Shown: one piece after another, positions 23,685 to 31,341 of the stretch
Position numbering within the stretch: the first letter of the stretch is position 1
Layout of the letters: each line of letters begins with the position of its first letter
Virus record (IMG/VR): IMGVR_UViG_3300020129_000041
Coordinates: 1 to 52,946 of that record
Length of the DNA stretch: 52,946 bases
DNA from: a virus
Direction: 5' to 3' (one strand)
Notes under the pieces: model-generated
Database searches by the model: none
Seen by the model: only the letters and a program-made list of their open reading frames with translations
Told to the model about the DNA's origin: nothing
Program-made: the position numbers and the translations under genes

Positions 23685-24051
23685 TGCTCACCCCGCCACG
23701 GCAGATCATGCTGATCTTACGCCGCCTGCCGTCCATATCCTGAAGCGAAAGAATCTCAAAGGGTTGATCCGGCGGCCCGATGACGATAAGCCGGTCCATC
23801 GTCGTCAGTCCAGCAACGAAGCGGATGATTACCCGGTAGATTGCCGACGAAAGTATCTCCTTGCCGATCAGGCTCTCGATCTCCATCCCGCGCAGGCCTT
23901 CGATGGGCTGGATATCTGCCCACGCTGCGGCAAAGTCGGTGAAGGTCGGGACCATCTCGCCGGTATCGTCCTGCGAGTCGGCGCGCTTCTGGATCATAAC
24001 CCGATCGCGAAGCTGGCCCGCGCGGACGCCAGGATAGGTTGCGGCTGGCAT
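23677..24051 (-). CDS. Phage head closure protein (head-tail adaptor)
   Basis: This 124-residue product has GQLRDRVMIQKRADSQDDTGEMV, FAAAWADIQPIEG and a late YRVIIRFVAGLTTMDRLIV, as in SPP1 gp16/HK97 head closure proteins. Gene order (connector, closure, gp10-like, terminator, tube) agrees. Confidence 0.88.
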   Translation of the reverse strand: MPAATYPGVRAGQLRDRVMIQKRADSQDDTGEMVPTFTDFAAAWADIQPIEGLRGMEIESLIGKEILSSAIYRVIIRFVAGLTTMDRLIVIGPPDQPFEILSLQDMDGRRRKISMICRGGVSSG

Positions 24052-24776
24052 CAGGCGATCCCTAGGCGCACGGAGTAGCGTTCCATCAGCGCCGCTGCTC
24101 CAAGCGGTATTTCATGCAATTCTACGTCGAGCGAATTTTCGCGATTCTCATGCAGATGCCCGAGGACGAGCAGCATTGCCGCGCGGAACTCGAATGGTAA
24201 ATCCTGACTGACGGTCGGACTCTGCCCCGTCAACTGATAGCCGCAGGTGTAGCGCACCCTGACGGCCCGCATATTCTGGAACTGCGCGATCGGCCAGAAC
24301 GTCCCCGGTGCCGGATAGAGGACCGACGGTCGAGCGTAATCATTGACGTAATACGCGGATGGGTCCAGCGTCTGCTCCACGCCGCTGCCATCATCGTATT
24401 TTACGGATTCAATTGAGATGAACGGCGATGCCATCGGCAGCATGATGCCGTAGCCCGAACAGTACGGGTACGGCAGATAGCCGCCTGGTGAAACGAAGTT
24501 CCACGCCGACCACGGCGCGCCGGGAAAGGCCCCAATCCCGAGTTCGAGCATCTGCACGCACAGCGCGCACATCGATTGACCTTCGCACCACTCGCGAGCA
24601 ACCGATATGTTCGATTCGATCCAAGCATCTTCATCGCTTAGCGGCGGGCTGCCATAGGCGATTACGCGCAGATGCTCCCGCGCTTCCGAGAGCGTAATCT
24701 GCTCGGCGCTAGGCGGCGTCACGACCTTGAAGTTGAACCGGTCGTAGCGGTAGCGGCTTAAGTCACGGAGATACAT
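24051..24776 (-). CDS. Head-tail connector protein (gp6-like)
   Basis: This 241-residue product has the adaptor pattern TLSEAREHLRV ... DEDAWIESNISVAREWCEG and ends with a helical FEFRAAMLLVLGHLHENREN. The central Tyr/Gly/Pro-rich segment (GGYLPYPYCSGYGIMLPMAS) is longer than in compact gp6-like adaptors. ATG at 24776 shares one base with the upstream stop. A GTG one codon earlier is the alternative. The gene is separated from portal and capsid genes by about 13 kb of accessory and fibre genes. Confidence 0.83.
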   Translation of the reverse strand: MYLRDLSRYRYDRFNFKVVTPPSAEQITLSEAREHLRVIAYGSPPLSDEDAWIESNISVAREWCEGQSMCALCVQMLELGIGAFPGAPWSAWNFVSPGGYLPYPYCSGYGIMLPMASPFISIESVKYDDGSGVEQTLDPSAYYVNDYARPSVLYPAPGTFWPIAQFQNMRAVRVRYTCGYQLTGQSPTVSQDLPFEFRAAMLLVLGHLHENRENSLDVELHEIPLGAAALMERYSVRLGIA

Positions 24777-25462
24777 CACGCCCTCGCAGTTTCCCGCCAG
24801 AGTTCGGCGTGTTCGCAGTGCTCGTATCCCGGCAGGTCAGGCGTACCCTCGGTGAAGTGGACGATGGCCGGACTGTTCCTGCGCGCGTCAATCCCGACCA
24901 GGTGATTCCATTCCGGCGGCAGGCCGCCAATTTCGTCATCTGCGAGGAACCGGAAGGCGTGCAAATCCCGTCCGGGCCACTGATTGAGGGCCATGATGTT
25001 CAATCGGCGAAGCGCGGGATGCGAAGCGTTCCAAAGCGCGACGGAGCTCCAGTTCTTGCGCGGATAGCCGACTTGGGGCTGGCAATCCATCTTCAGGCCA
25101 TCCGCCGCCTGCCACTCCCGCTTCACGACCATGACCGCCTTCGACTCATCAGCGATGGCGAGCAACTCGTTCGGGTCGCGCAGGAACAGCACGTCGGAAT
25201 CCGCGAATAGGCACCAGCCATCATGAGCTAGCACGGGGACGAAGAAGCGCGAGATGGCGAACGCGGTTGACTGCGGAGCGTCGCTATTGATATCCCACAT
25301 CTGCCCTCGGCGGTCCGTGGGCCGCGTAAGCAATCCCGCAGCGCGCAAGCGATCATCGCGCAGCTGGATGACTTCGCAGCCGAACCGGCGAGCAGACTTC
25401 GCGGCCACGTCCCAGGCCGTCGAGAACCTGTCATCCCAGCCGATGTAGACGCGGAGGCTCAA
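24776..25462 (-). CDS. Glycosyltransferase (GT8-like, DXD motif)
   Basis: This 228-residue product begins LRVYIGWDDRFSTAWDVAAKS and has GWCLFADSDVLFLRDP, where DSD (88-90) is the metal/nucleotide-sugar DXD motif. A later LPPEWNHLVG matches the acceptor end of this fold. TTG at 25462 overlaps the methyltransferase stop and follows GAGGAA. It is the last gene of a sugar-related cluster and sits directly before the connector. Transfer of a sugar from a nucleotide donor is well supported, but the acceptor (virion protein, host glycan or DNA) is unknown. Confidence 0.8.
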   Translation of the reverse strand: MSLRVYIGWDDRFSTAWDVAAKSARRFGCEVIQLRDDRLRAAGLLTRPTDRRGQMWDINSDAPQSTAFAISRFFVPVLAHDGWCLFADSDVLFLRDPNELLAIADESKAVMVVKREWQAADGLKMDCQPQVGYPRKNWSSVALWNASHPALRRLNIMALNQWPGRDLHAFRFLADDEIGGLPPEWNHLVGIDARRNSPAIVHFTEGTPDLPGYEHCEHAELWRETARA

Positions 25463-26031
25463 GCTTTCCTCGCCTCTATCCGCATATCGCGCCTAGCACG
25501 GCCTACGGGATGATGTTGCGTCTTAGTTCTCAAGGCATACGCGAAGCCGTTTTCCTCGAGAAACGCTCGCAATGACTTTTCGCTCCAACCCCACTTATGG
25601 AGCATATATGGGTCCTTCGTCCTCGGATCGCCGTAAGCTGCCCACAGTCCGAGCTGGTCCGGATGCTTGTCGCCCGGAATTCCCTCCAAGATATTGCGCG
25701 CCCACTTCATCATGTCCGGCAATTCGAGCACAAGCAGGCCGCCGATCTTCAGTAGCCGTCGCCACTCTGCGATAACTGCCTCGCAGTCCCAGCGGTAGAA
25801 GTGCTCCCAAACGTGAATAGCCATGACCTCGTCCGCGCAGGCGTCCGGAAGTTGGATATTCTTCGCATCGGCGATAAAGTCAGGCGTCACGCCAGCCGCA
25901 GTCTCAACCTCCTGCACGTCTATATTCACATACCCTTCGGCATGATTAATGCCGCACCCGATATTCAGGCGCAGAGGCGATCGGCTAAGTACCGATGCGA
26001 TAAGTTCTTGCCGCTCCTCAAGCTGCAACAC
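25459..26031 (-). CDS. SAM-dependent methyltransferase (class I)
   Basis: The LNIGCGINHAEGYVNIDVQ segment is motif I with its acidic end. IQLPDACADEVMAIHVWEHF is motif II and LLKIGGLLVLELPD motif III of a small-molecule type methyltransferase. The GTG at 26031 has AGGAG seven bases upstream and was preferred to a TTG at 26046. It lies between glycosyltransferase-like genes, so sugar or glycan methylation is the natural inference. DNA methylation motifs are absent. Confidence 0.82.
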   Translation of the reverse strand: MLQLEERQELIASVLSRSPLRLNIGCGINHAEGYVNIDVQEVETAAGVTPDFIADAKNIQLPDACADEVMAIHVWEHFYRWDCEAVIAEWRRLLKIGGLLVLELPDMMKWARNILEGIPGDKHPDQLGLWAAYGDPRTKDPYMLHKWGWSEKSLRAFLEENGFAYALRTKTQHHPVGRARRDMRIEARKA

Positions 26032-26839
26032 GGTCGCGCTCCTCAATCCGCGATAGCAGAAACTGCCAGCACTGCGCCGCCTCGCTAGGCCGCCATTGGA
26101 ACCAAGCCAGATTGCGCAGGAAGCGCAGACGCTGCTCTAGCGTCGGCCTCACCGGGAAAGCCAACTCATTACCGTAAAGCGCGCTCGCAGCGCCGTCCCA
26201 GCAAACGACCGGAATACCAGCGATACAAGCGTCGACAGCCACATTGGAGTGCCGGCATACGACCAGCGAAGCGCCCTTTAGAACCTGCTCGATCGGCATA
26301 CCCGCCATCTTGCTCGTCCCGGGCAGCGTGGTTCCATCTTCGCGCTTCGGTCGGAAAATAACCTCGGCTCTCGGATACGCCGCTCGGATGCGCTTGAGCG
26401 CGTCGCGCTCCCAGGTCAACCACGGTTGAGCAAGCGCGGTATTCGTCTTCGGCCCGAGCCCGACGAGCACGATCGGGCCGTTCGGGTCGTAGTCCTCGCG
26501 CAACTTGACCCCGGAAGAGTCGAAGCGCTCGGCCGGTCGATCATCCAGCCACGCCTGCGGGTGATCTTGATCGATCGTCATGCGCATGGCCCGGTCGGTC
26601 TCTCCGCCACGCATCCAGTATCCAAGATCGAAGCCGACCATGTGCCGCCCGCTAGCGAGGTGCTTATCGATCCAAGGACGGCGGCCGACGTGACCCATCC
26701 CGTAGACCATAAGCAAGTCGGATTGGCCGAGATAGCGCTGATTGCGGACAATCAGCATAGGCGAGGAGCGATACATCGCATCCAGCATATCCCTGCCCGG
26801 TTTATACATCAGTGGATCGACCAGAATCTCGCACTTCAT
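26018..26839 (-). CDS. Glycosyltransferase-like protein, 273 aa
   Basis: The C-terminal half has GPIVLVGLGPKTNTA, RIRAAYPRAEVIFRPK, IEQVLKGASLVVCRHSNVAVDACIAGIPVVCW, the two-domain (GT-B) donor-site pattern seen in capsule synthesis and Kdo-type transferases. The ATG at 26839 overlaps the upstream stop (ATGA). Acceptor and sugar cannot be told from sequence. It resembles the product at 27944 in overall plan. Confidence 0.68.
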   Translation of the reverse strand: MKCEILVDPLMYKPGRDMLDAMYRSSPMLIVRNQRYLGQSDLLMVYGMGHVGRRPWIDKHLASGRHMVGFDLGYWMRGGETDRAMRMTIDQDHPQAWLDDRPAERFDSSGVKLREDYDPNGPIVLVGLGPKTNTALAQPWLTWERDALKRIRAAYPRAEVIFRPKREDGTTLPGTSKMAGMPIEQVLKGASLVVCRHSNVAVDACIAGIPVVCWDGAASALYGNELAFPVRPTLEQRLRFLRNLAWFQWRPSEAAQCWQFLLSRIEERDRVAA

Positions 26840-27684
26840 AGCGACTCCAGCCAGGTGCGGTACTGCGCTGCGATTGCCTCTATTCGCGGGGTCTTGGCGT
26901 GCATCAGTTCCGAACGCCACGAACGGGCGCCGTTCTCAGCCGACAGCGTATCGAAGGCTGACTCCATCTCAACGGGCGTGTCGGCCCAGAGTTCGGCGCC
27001 GCTGGCGGTCTCGAGGTATCCGCGTTCCCGGTTCAGCACGCAGGGAACGCCGGCCGCCTGCGCATTGGCGAGCTTGACGTTGCTCTTCCAGTTCTTCGCT
27101 GCGTATCCGTCGGCATCCCTGACGGCGACCACGATATCGAGTGCGGAGACTGAGGGCGGCTTTGGGTCGAATCGCCAGCCGCGTTTGCGGCAGGCTCCGT
27201 CGATGTCCGCGAACCAGCCGTTGATATAACTTTGACCGCCTTCGTAGCCGACACGGCTTATCTCCGGTCTGACGGTGGCGCGCTCCAATCCCGGGCGAGC
27301 ATGGTGCGGCAGGACAAGCGTCGGCAGGCCGAACGGCGAGAGGTCGGAGGCCATTGCCGAAGTCGATGCTACGACCGCTGCCGGCCGGATCGCCTTGATC
27401 TCGCGCTTTAACCATTGGACGCAGACGTCGCGCTCCCACCAATTGCCTATCGGCTGCGGCCAAGCGTCGACGATATCCCAGACGATCGGCACACCGGCGG
27501 CGCGCAGCCGCGCTACTGCGCCGGCGTTCGGACGCTTGACTACGATCGCCAGATCAGGCCTCTGGCCTCCCGCGAGCGGGTCGCCGAAGTTCGACAGCGA
27601 CGCGCCGAGCGCGCGCCCCAGCTGTTCCCCGCGGATGCGCCAGGAGGCGGAAGCGTTCGAGCCGACGAGTAGGAGCCGCTTCAT
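26836..27684 (-). CDS. Glycosyltransferase-like protein (GT-B), 282 aa
   Basis: The start MKRLLLVGSNASASWRIRGE is a Rossmann strand-loop. AAVVASTSAMASDL and LPTLVLPHHARPG resemble the N-domain end of GT4-type enzymes. A C-terminal SALDIVVAVRDADGYAAKNW and LANAQAAGVPCVLNRERGY fits the donor-binding region. An AAGGA site precedes the ATG at 27684. Third sugar-transfer candidate in the cluster. Confidence 0.7.
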   Translation of the reverse strand: MKRLLLVGSNASASWRIRGEQLGRALGASLSNFGDPLAGGQRPDLAIVVKRPNAGAVARLRAAGVPIVWDIVDAWPQPIGNWWERDVCVQWLKREIKAIRPAAVVASTSAMASDLSPFGLPTLVLPHHARPGLERATVRPEISRVGYEGGQSYINGWFADIDGACRKRGWRFDPKPPSVSALDIVVAVRDADGYAAKNWKSNVKLANAQAAGVPCVLNRERGYLETASGAELWADTPVEMESAFDTLSAENGARSWRSELMHAKTPRIEAIAAQYRTWLESL

Positions 27685-27689
27685 GGTCC

Positions 27690-27947
27690 TTACGTCGGCG
27701 TTCCCACGCAGGCGAAGACGCACGGCGCGTTGCCGCCCGTATCCGGACTCCCGACCGCCGGGAAGCCATAGGAGACCAGCCAATAACTGTCCGAAACCTT
27801 CGTCAAGGTCGGGTTATCCGAACTGCCAACCCCAAGCGCTTGGAGGATCTTGCCGACCGTCGGCGGCGTATCGCCCGAGAACGTATTTACCGGGCTATTG
27901 ATCGCCAAAAACTGGTTCAGGGGATAAAGCCGCCAGGTATAGTTCAT
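27690..27947 (-). CDS. Hypothetical protein, 85 aa
   Basis: This is a short beta-rich product (MNYTWRLYPLNQFLAINSPV...) with two cysteines near the end in CVFACVG. ATGA coupling to the upstream gene and tight spacing downstream show that it belongs to the operon. Small virion or fibre-adaptor proteins can look like this, but no family is recognised. Confidence 0.6.
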   Translation of the reverse strand: MNYTWRLYPLNQFLAINSPVNTFSGDTPPTVGKILQALGVGSSDNPTLTKVSDSYWLVSYGFPAVGSPDTGGNAPCVFACVGTPT

Positions 27948-28726
27948 GCCGCCTCCATGAGTTTCCGGTCAAGCAGATGCGCTATCGCTTCGCCGCTGGC
28001 GATCTCGCCGATTCGCCACTGCGCCCAGATCAGGCGCCGGAACATCGCAAGCCGCGCGGCTTGGTCAGTGTTCGGCTCAACGGTCCCGAACTGCTCGAGC
28101 GGTCGGCCAGCGCCGGCCCCGATCCAGTGCTGGAACCCGTACCAGACCGGAACGCCGAGCATGAGCGCGCCTAACGCGGCCGCGCTATTCCAGGTTGCGA
28201 CCGCCGAAATATCGGCCAGATCACGCGCCAGCGCGACCTTTGGCGGATTCGTGCCCGGGTGCGGCCTGATGCGTCCGCCGTACTTGGCGCGCGTCCTTTC
28301 CGCCCATTGCGGCGGGGAGGCAATGCCAGGTTCTCCAATCCCGCGCTGCGCGAGCACCAGCAAGCAGCCAGAACGCTCGCGGAAAGGCGCTAGATCGATG
28401 CCTAATGCATCCCAGCGCTCGGGGTCGCCCTCAGACCAAGTCCCCGCGCCCGCATGGTGTCCTAGGGCCATTGCGAGCCAGGTATCGCCACGCCAGGACT
28501 TGCCTAGATAGCCGTTTTCGACCACGAGCACGGCCGCGCCAGCGCGCTCGTACTGCTTAGCAGCCTCTGCGCTCGCTCCGTAACGGTTCCAGATCACCAA
28601 GGCGTCGCCTGGTGCCGGGTCCGGAATCGACGGCCTGACCGAGAAGCCGGCGGCCGACAGACCCTTCAGGAACGCTGCCCGCCGGTCCTTAAGAGAATCC
28701 CGGATCATGCAGCAGGCGCGGTTCAT
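27944..28726 (-). CDS. Capsule-synthesis/Kdo-transferase-like protein, 260 aa
   Basis: This has GDALVIWNRYGASAEAAKQYE, AVLVVENGYLG, a helical middle, and ISAVATWNSAAALGALMLGVPVWYG late in the protein. The last pattern (serine/asparagine loop before an ALxxGxPV strand) is typical of capsule polysaccharide transferases. It shares its plan with 26018-26839. Function as a sugar transferase is inferred. Confidence 0.62.
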   Translation of the reverse strand: MNRACCMIRDSLKDRRAAFLKGLSAAGFSVRPSIPDPAPGDALVIWNRYGASAEAAKQYERAGAAVLVVENGYLGKSWRGDTWLAMALGHHAGAGTWSEGDPERWDALGIDLAPFRERSGCLLVLAQRGIGEPGIASPPQWAERTRAKYGGRIRPHPGTNPPKVALARDLADISAVATWNSAAALGALMLGVPVWYGFQHWIGAGAGRPLEQFGTVEPNTDQAARLAMFRRLIWAQWRIGEIASGEAIAHLLDRKLMEAA

Positions 28727-29484
28727 GCCAGCGCCTCGTCCAGTTTCACGCGCGGGAAGCAGGTCAGGCGCGTGCGCCGGCTGGCATTCCTAACAACGAC
28801 GCCCATTTCTGCCAAGCCCCACGCCAATCGGACGAAATTAGCCGCCCAGATCTCGTATTGCGGAACGCTATGCATGGGCCGCGGGTGATCGCCATGCCAG
28901 TGCGAGCGCCCAACAGCGTCTGCTCCGACGTCGAAGCCGAGCAGAACGATCCGCGCCGCTCCGACTTGATATGCCAGGCCAACCGCCTGATAGCCTCCGT
29001 TCGCACCCTGGTTGATGACTCCGATGCGCTTGCCGAGTCCCGGCTTGGTCTCGCTTCGCACCAAGTGTAGCCGCGTCCATTTCTTCGCGGCGACCTCGTC
29101 CTGGGTCCAAAGCTGGCCGGCGAATGAGTCGAGTTTCTGGTAAAAGGCGTTCCACCAGCGACCGTCGCAGGCGTAGAGGACATCGGCCCAGGGCGCGCGC
29201 TGGTAACTGTTATTGACCACAATCACCCGGCGATCCCTGCCATTGCGCCACGCGCCGACAGCCTCGCAATCCTCAACCGTCAGGCTCGGGCCGCTCGCGA
29301 TCACGACCACGGAAGCGCCGCGCCACGGCAGCGCATCCCAATATAGCCGCTGGCCGACCGGCGCGGCCGCGCCTTCGCTGACCAGTTGCAGAGCGGTCCG
29401 CTCACAGTCGGCAACGAATTCCTGCCCGTCGGCGATCGTTCCGACGCCGATATCCAAGTTTCGGAGGGCGACTAGGCGGGTCAA
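28723..29484 (-). CDS. DUF115 / Maf-like protein, possible glycosyltransferase
   Basis: This 253-residue product has VVVIASGPSLTVEDCEAV, the ASGPSL motif of DUF115/Maf motility-associated proteins, then VIVVNNSYQRAPWADVLYACD, INQGANGGYQAVGLAYQVGA and IVLLGFDVG. Maf proteins add nonulosonic acids to flagellin in bacteria (family knowledge). TTG at 29484 overlaps the upstream stop and has GAGGGA before it. It is a key hint that the cluster may glycosylate proteins. Confidence 0.72.
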   Translation of the reverse strand: MTRLVALRNLDIGVGTIADGQEFVADCERTALQLVSEGAAAPVGQRLYWDALPWRGASVVVIASGPSLTVEDCEAVGAWRNGRDRRVIVVNNSYQRAPWADVLYACDGRWWNAFYQKLDSFAGQLWTQDEVAAKKWTRLHLVRSETKPGLGKRIGVINQGANGGYQAVGLAYQVGAARIVLLGFDVGADAVGRSHWHGDHPRPMHSVPQYEIWAANFVRLAWGLAEMGVVVRNASRRTRLTCFPRVKLDEALA

Positions 29485-29783
29485 GCTTCCCTCACCGGGA
29501 GTATCGAGAGCTTCTGGAAGATGCAGCCGTCAGCGCGTTCCACGGTCGCCCGTACCCGATAATCGGCGCCGACCACGCCTCCGCGCATCAGTTGGAACAT
29601 CGCCCCATCCTCCATCCAAGGCTCCGAATCAAGTATAGCCTTCGGGTCAGGATCCTGGACGCGGGAACTCGAATCAATTTCAGCCTCCACGTGCAGCGAT
29701 TTCGCCGCCATCCCGCCGAGTTCCGACCGGAAGTCCCAAGAGATCGGCAACCGCTCCGCCGGGTATTTGAGGTTCAGTCTCAC
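29481..29783 (-). CDS. Phage fibre-tail adaptor-like protein, 100 aa
   Basis: The pattern PISWDFRSELGG ... GADYRVRATVERADGCIFQKLSILPV matches small phage fibre-tail adaptor proteins (W-D-F start and a final strand of the form V.....DG....) as I remember them. The GTG at 29783 forms GTGA with the upstream stop and has GGAGGG seven bases away. ATG at 29798 would overlap more. Probably structural. Confidence 0.65.
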   Translation of the reverse strand: MRLNLKYPAERLPISWDFRSELGGMAAKSLHVEAEIDSSSRVQDPDPKAILDSEPWMEDGAMFQLMRGGVVGADYRVRATVERADGCIFQKLSILPVREA

Positions 29784-30715
29784 GCCGCTTCCCTCCATTC
29801 GCGCTCATCGAAGGCGCGCAACTCATCGTTGTGGAAGGATCGCGACTCCTCGTTTAGCCGCCCGCGCTGTTCCATTTGGTCAAAGTTCCGATAGCCAACC
29901 GCCAGCGATGCCCCTTCGGCAACAGCGGATGCCATTCCCGACGCCGTTCCTGCGGCGCTTGCAATGGACCTAGCATCACCCTTCGATATCGCGCCAGCGA
30001 CCGCGTATGCGGACGCAGACCGGACCATGACAAAGCGGATCGGACCGAGGCCAGGTGGGCCGCCAGTTCCGACGTTTACTTCGGCGTGCGGCGTGACGCC
30101 GCGGGCAGACGAACTGCCGTTCGCTATCCCGGTAGCCTGAGCGATCTCACCCGATGCGGCTGCTGCGCTGGCGGCTCCGAGAGCGGTCCCGCTCGCGGCC
30201 CACAGCGAGCGAGCGTGACCGACGGCGGCGCTCGAGCCGGATGCCATTCCTGCGGCTTCGTCGGCTTCCTCCGACGCCCCGACCGCGGACGCCGAGCCAA
30301 GAGCCGAGCCGACCGCGCGTTTGAGCGCTGCGGAGACTGCGGCGGCGATCGATGATCCAGATGCGGTGCCATTGGCAGAAAACAGTTCCCGGCCGACCGC
30401 TGCGGCAGTCGAAACCCCTGATGCTGAGCCGACTGCTTTGTCTGTTTCCCGACCAACGGCGGCGGCGGTAGCGTGTCCGCTTGCCGCGCCAACCGCAGTT
30501 CCAACTTCCTTCCCGACGGCCGAAGCGGTCGCATGACCTGACGCGCTGCCAACCGCAATGCCAAGTTCGGCGCCAACGGCGGACGCGGTTGCTTGTCCTG
30601 TCGCCGTACCGACACCAGATACGAGCAAGACTAACGGCCGATCGATCGTCCACGACGCGAGGTCGCTCGACTGCCCGGGGTCAGTGAATAGATTGGACGA
30701 CCAAAGAAAGATCAT
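29780..30715 (-). CDS. Ala/Gly/Ser 20-residue repeat protein
   Basis: This 311-residue product has an N-terminal segment (MIFLWSSNLFTDPGQSSDLASW), then at least six imperfect 20-residue units of the form VG.E.G.AVGSASG.ATA.A (about residues 47-165), further degenerate units, and a charged C-terminus (GYRNFDQMEQRGRLNEE). The N-terminus looks like a virion attachment segment. Repeats of this composition may form a rigid beta or trimeric rod. It lies in the fibre block. Function as an elongated fibre is inferred. Confidence 0.72.
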   Translation of the reverse strand: MIFLWSSNLFTDPGQSSDLASWTIDRPLVLLVSGVGTATGQATASAVGAELGIAVGSASGHATASAVGKEVGTAVGAASGHATAAAVGRETDKAVGSASGVSTAAAVGRELFSANGTASGSSIAAAVSAALKRAVGSALGSASAVGASEEADEAAGMASGSSAAVGHARSLWAASGTALGAASAAAASGEIAQATGIANGSSSARGVTPHAEVNVGTGGPPGLGPIRFVMVRSASAYAVAGAISKGDARSIASAAGTASGMASAVAEGASLAVGYRNFDQMEQRGRLNEESRSFHNDELRAFDEREWREAA

Positions 30716-31341
30716 ACCTGCACCGTGCTAATCAGGAATGACAGCTCGCGAGCACCGGTCGCCGCGAAGCGAATCGCGATGCTGTTCCCATTCAGATCGG
30801 CAGCCGCGAAGCTTACCTTATACCAGCCGTTGGATATTTCCGTGATCGTGGCGATGTTTGTCAGGTCGGCAAACGCCCCACCGTCAATCGCCGCCTGCGA
30901 ATTGCCTGCCGTGCGGAGCGACGCCTGCAACCCCGTCTTCAACACGCCCGACGTGTCGAACATGGCGAACATGAAGTTCGCGAGTGCCGCGTTCTTCTTG
31001 ATGCCTTGCACGTTAGTGAGCGTCACACCCGCTGCCGTCGTGTTGATGCAGAGAAAGAAATCAGCCCATTCCTTCGGCGACGTCTGGTCGATTCCCACAA
31101 CCGTGATGACGTCTCCGTTCATTTCCGCCGCCGACAGGGAGAGCAATACTGCTACCGTTGCGGATGGGCTAACGCTCGGCAGCGTTCCCAAATTGGTTAA
31201 GCCTCCGCCATCGATATCGACCTTGAAATCGCCAGTGGCAAGCGTCGGATTGCTCCTGAACGAACCGACGGCCGTCATATCGTTCAACGCTATACGCCTG
31301 GTCCACGCTTGATTCTTGATTGGCGGGTTTGCGTTAGCCAT
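30712..31341 (-). CDS. Fibre-associated beta protein, 209 aa
   Basis: Two beta halves are visible: TVAVLLSLSAAEMNGDVITVVG and a second with FMFAMFDTSGVLKTGLQASL, ATITEISNGWYKVSFAAADLNGNSI and a terminal ARELSFLIST. The ISNGWYKV..AAADLNG pattern recurs in phage virion proteins that carry duplicated beta-sandwich units. Start has no strong ribosome-binding site, so it may depend on coupling to the fibre gene upstream. Confidence 0.68.
   Translation of the reverse strand: MANANPPIKNQAWTRRIALNDMTAVGSFRSNPTLATGDFKVDIDGGGLTNLGTLPSVSPSATVAVLLSLSAAEMNGDVITVVGIDQTSPKEWADFFLCINTTAAGVTLTNVQGIKKNAALANFMFAMFDTSGVLKTGLQASLRTAGNSQAAIDGGAFADLTNIATITEISNGWYKVSFAAADLNGNSIAIRFAATGARELSFLISTVQV

Noticed and set aside
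24488-24697. tRNA-like or plus-strand gene in the connector region
   Set aside because: No cloverleaf could be drawn and the minus-strand connector gene explains the sequence.
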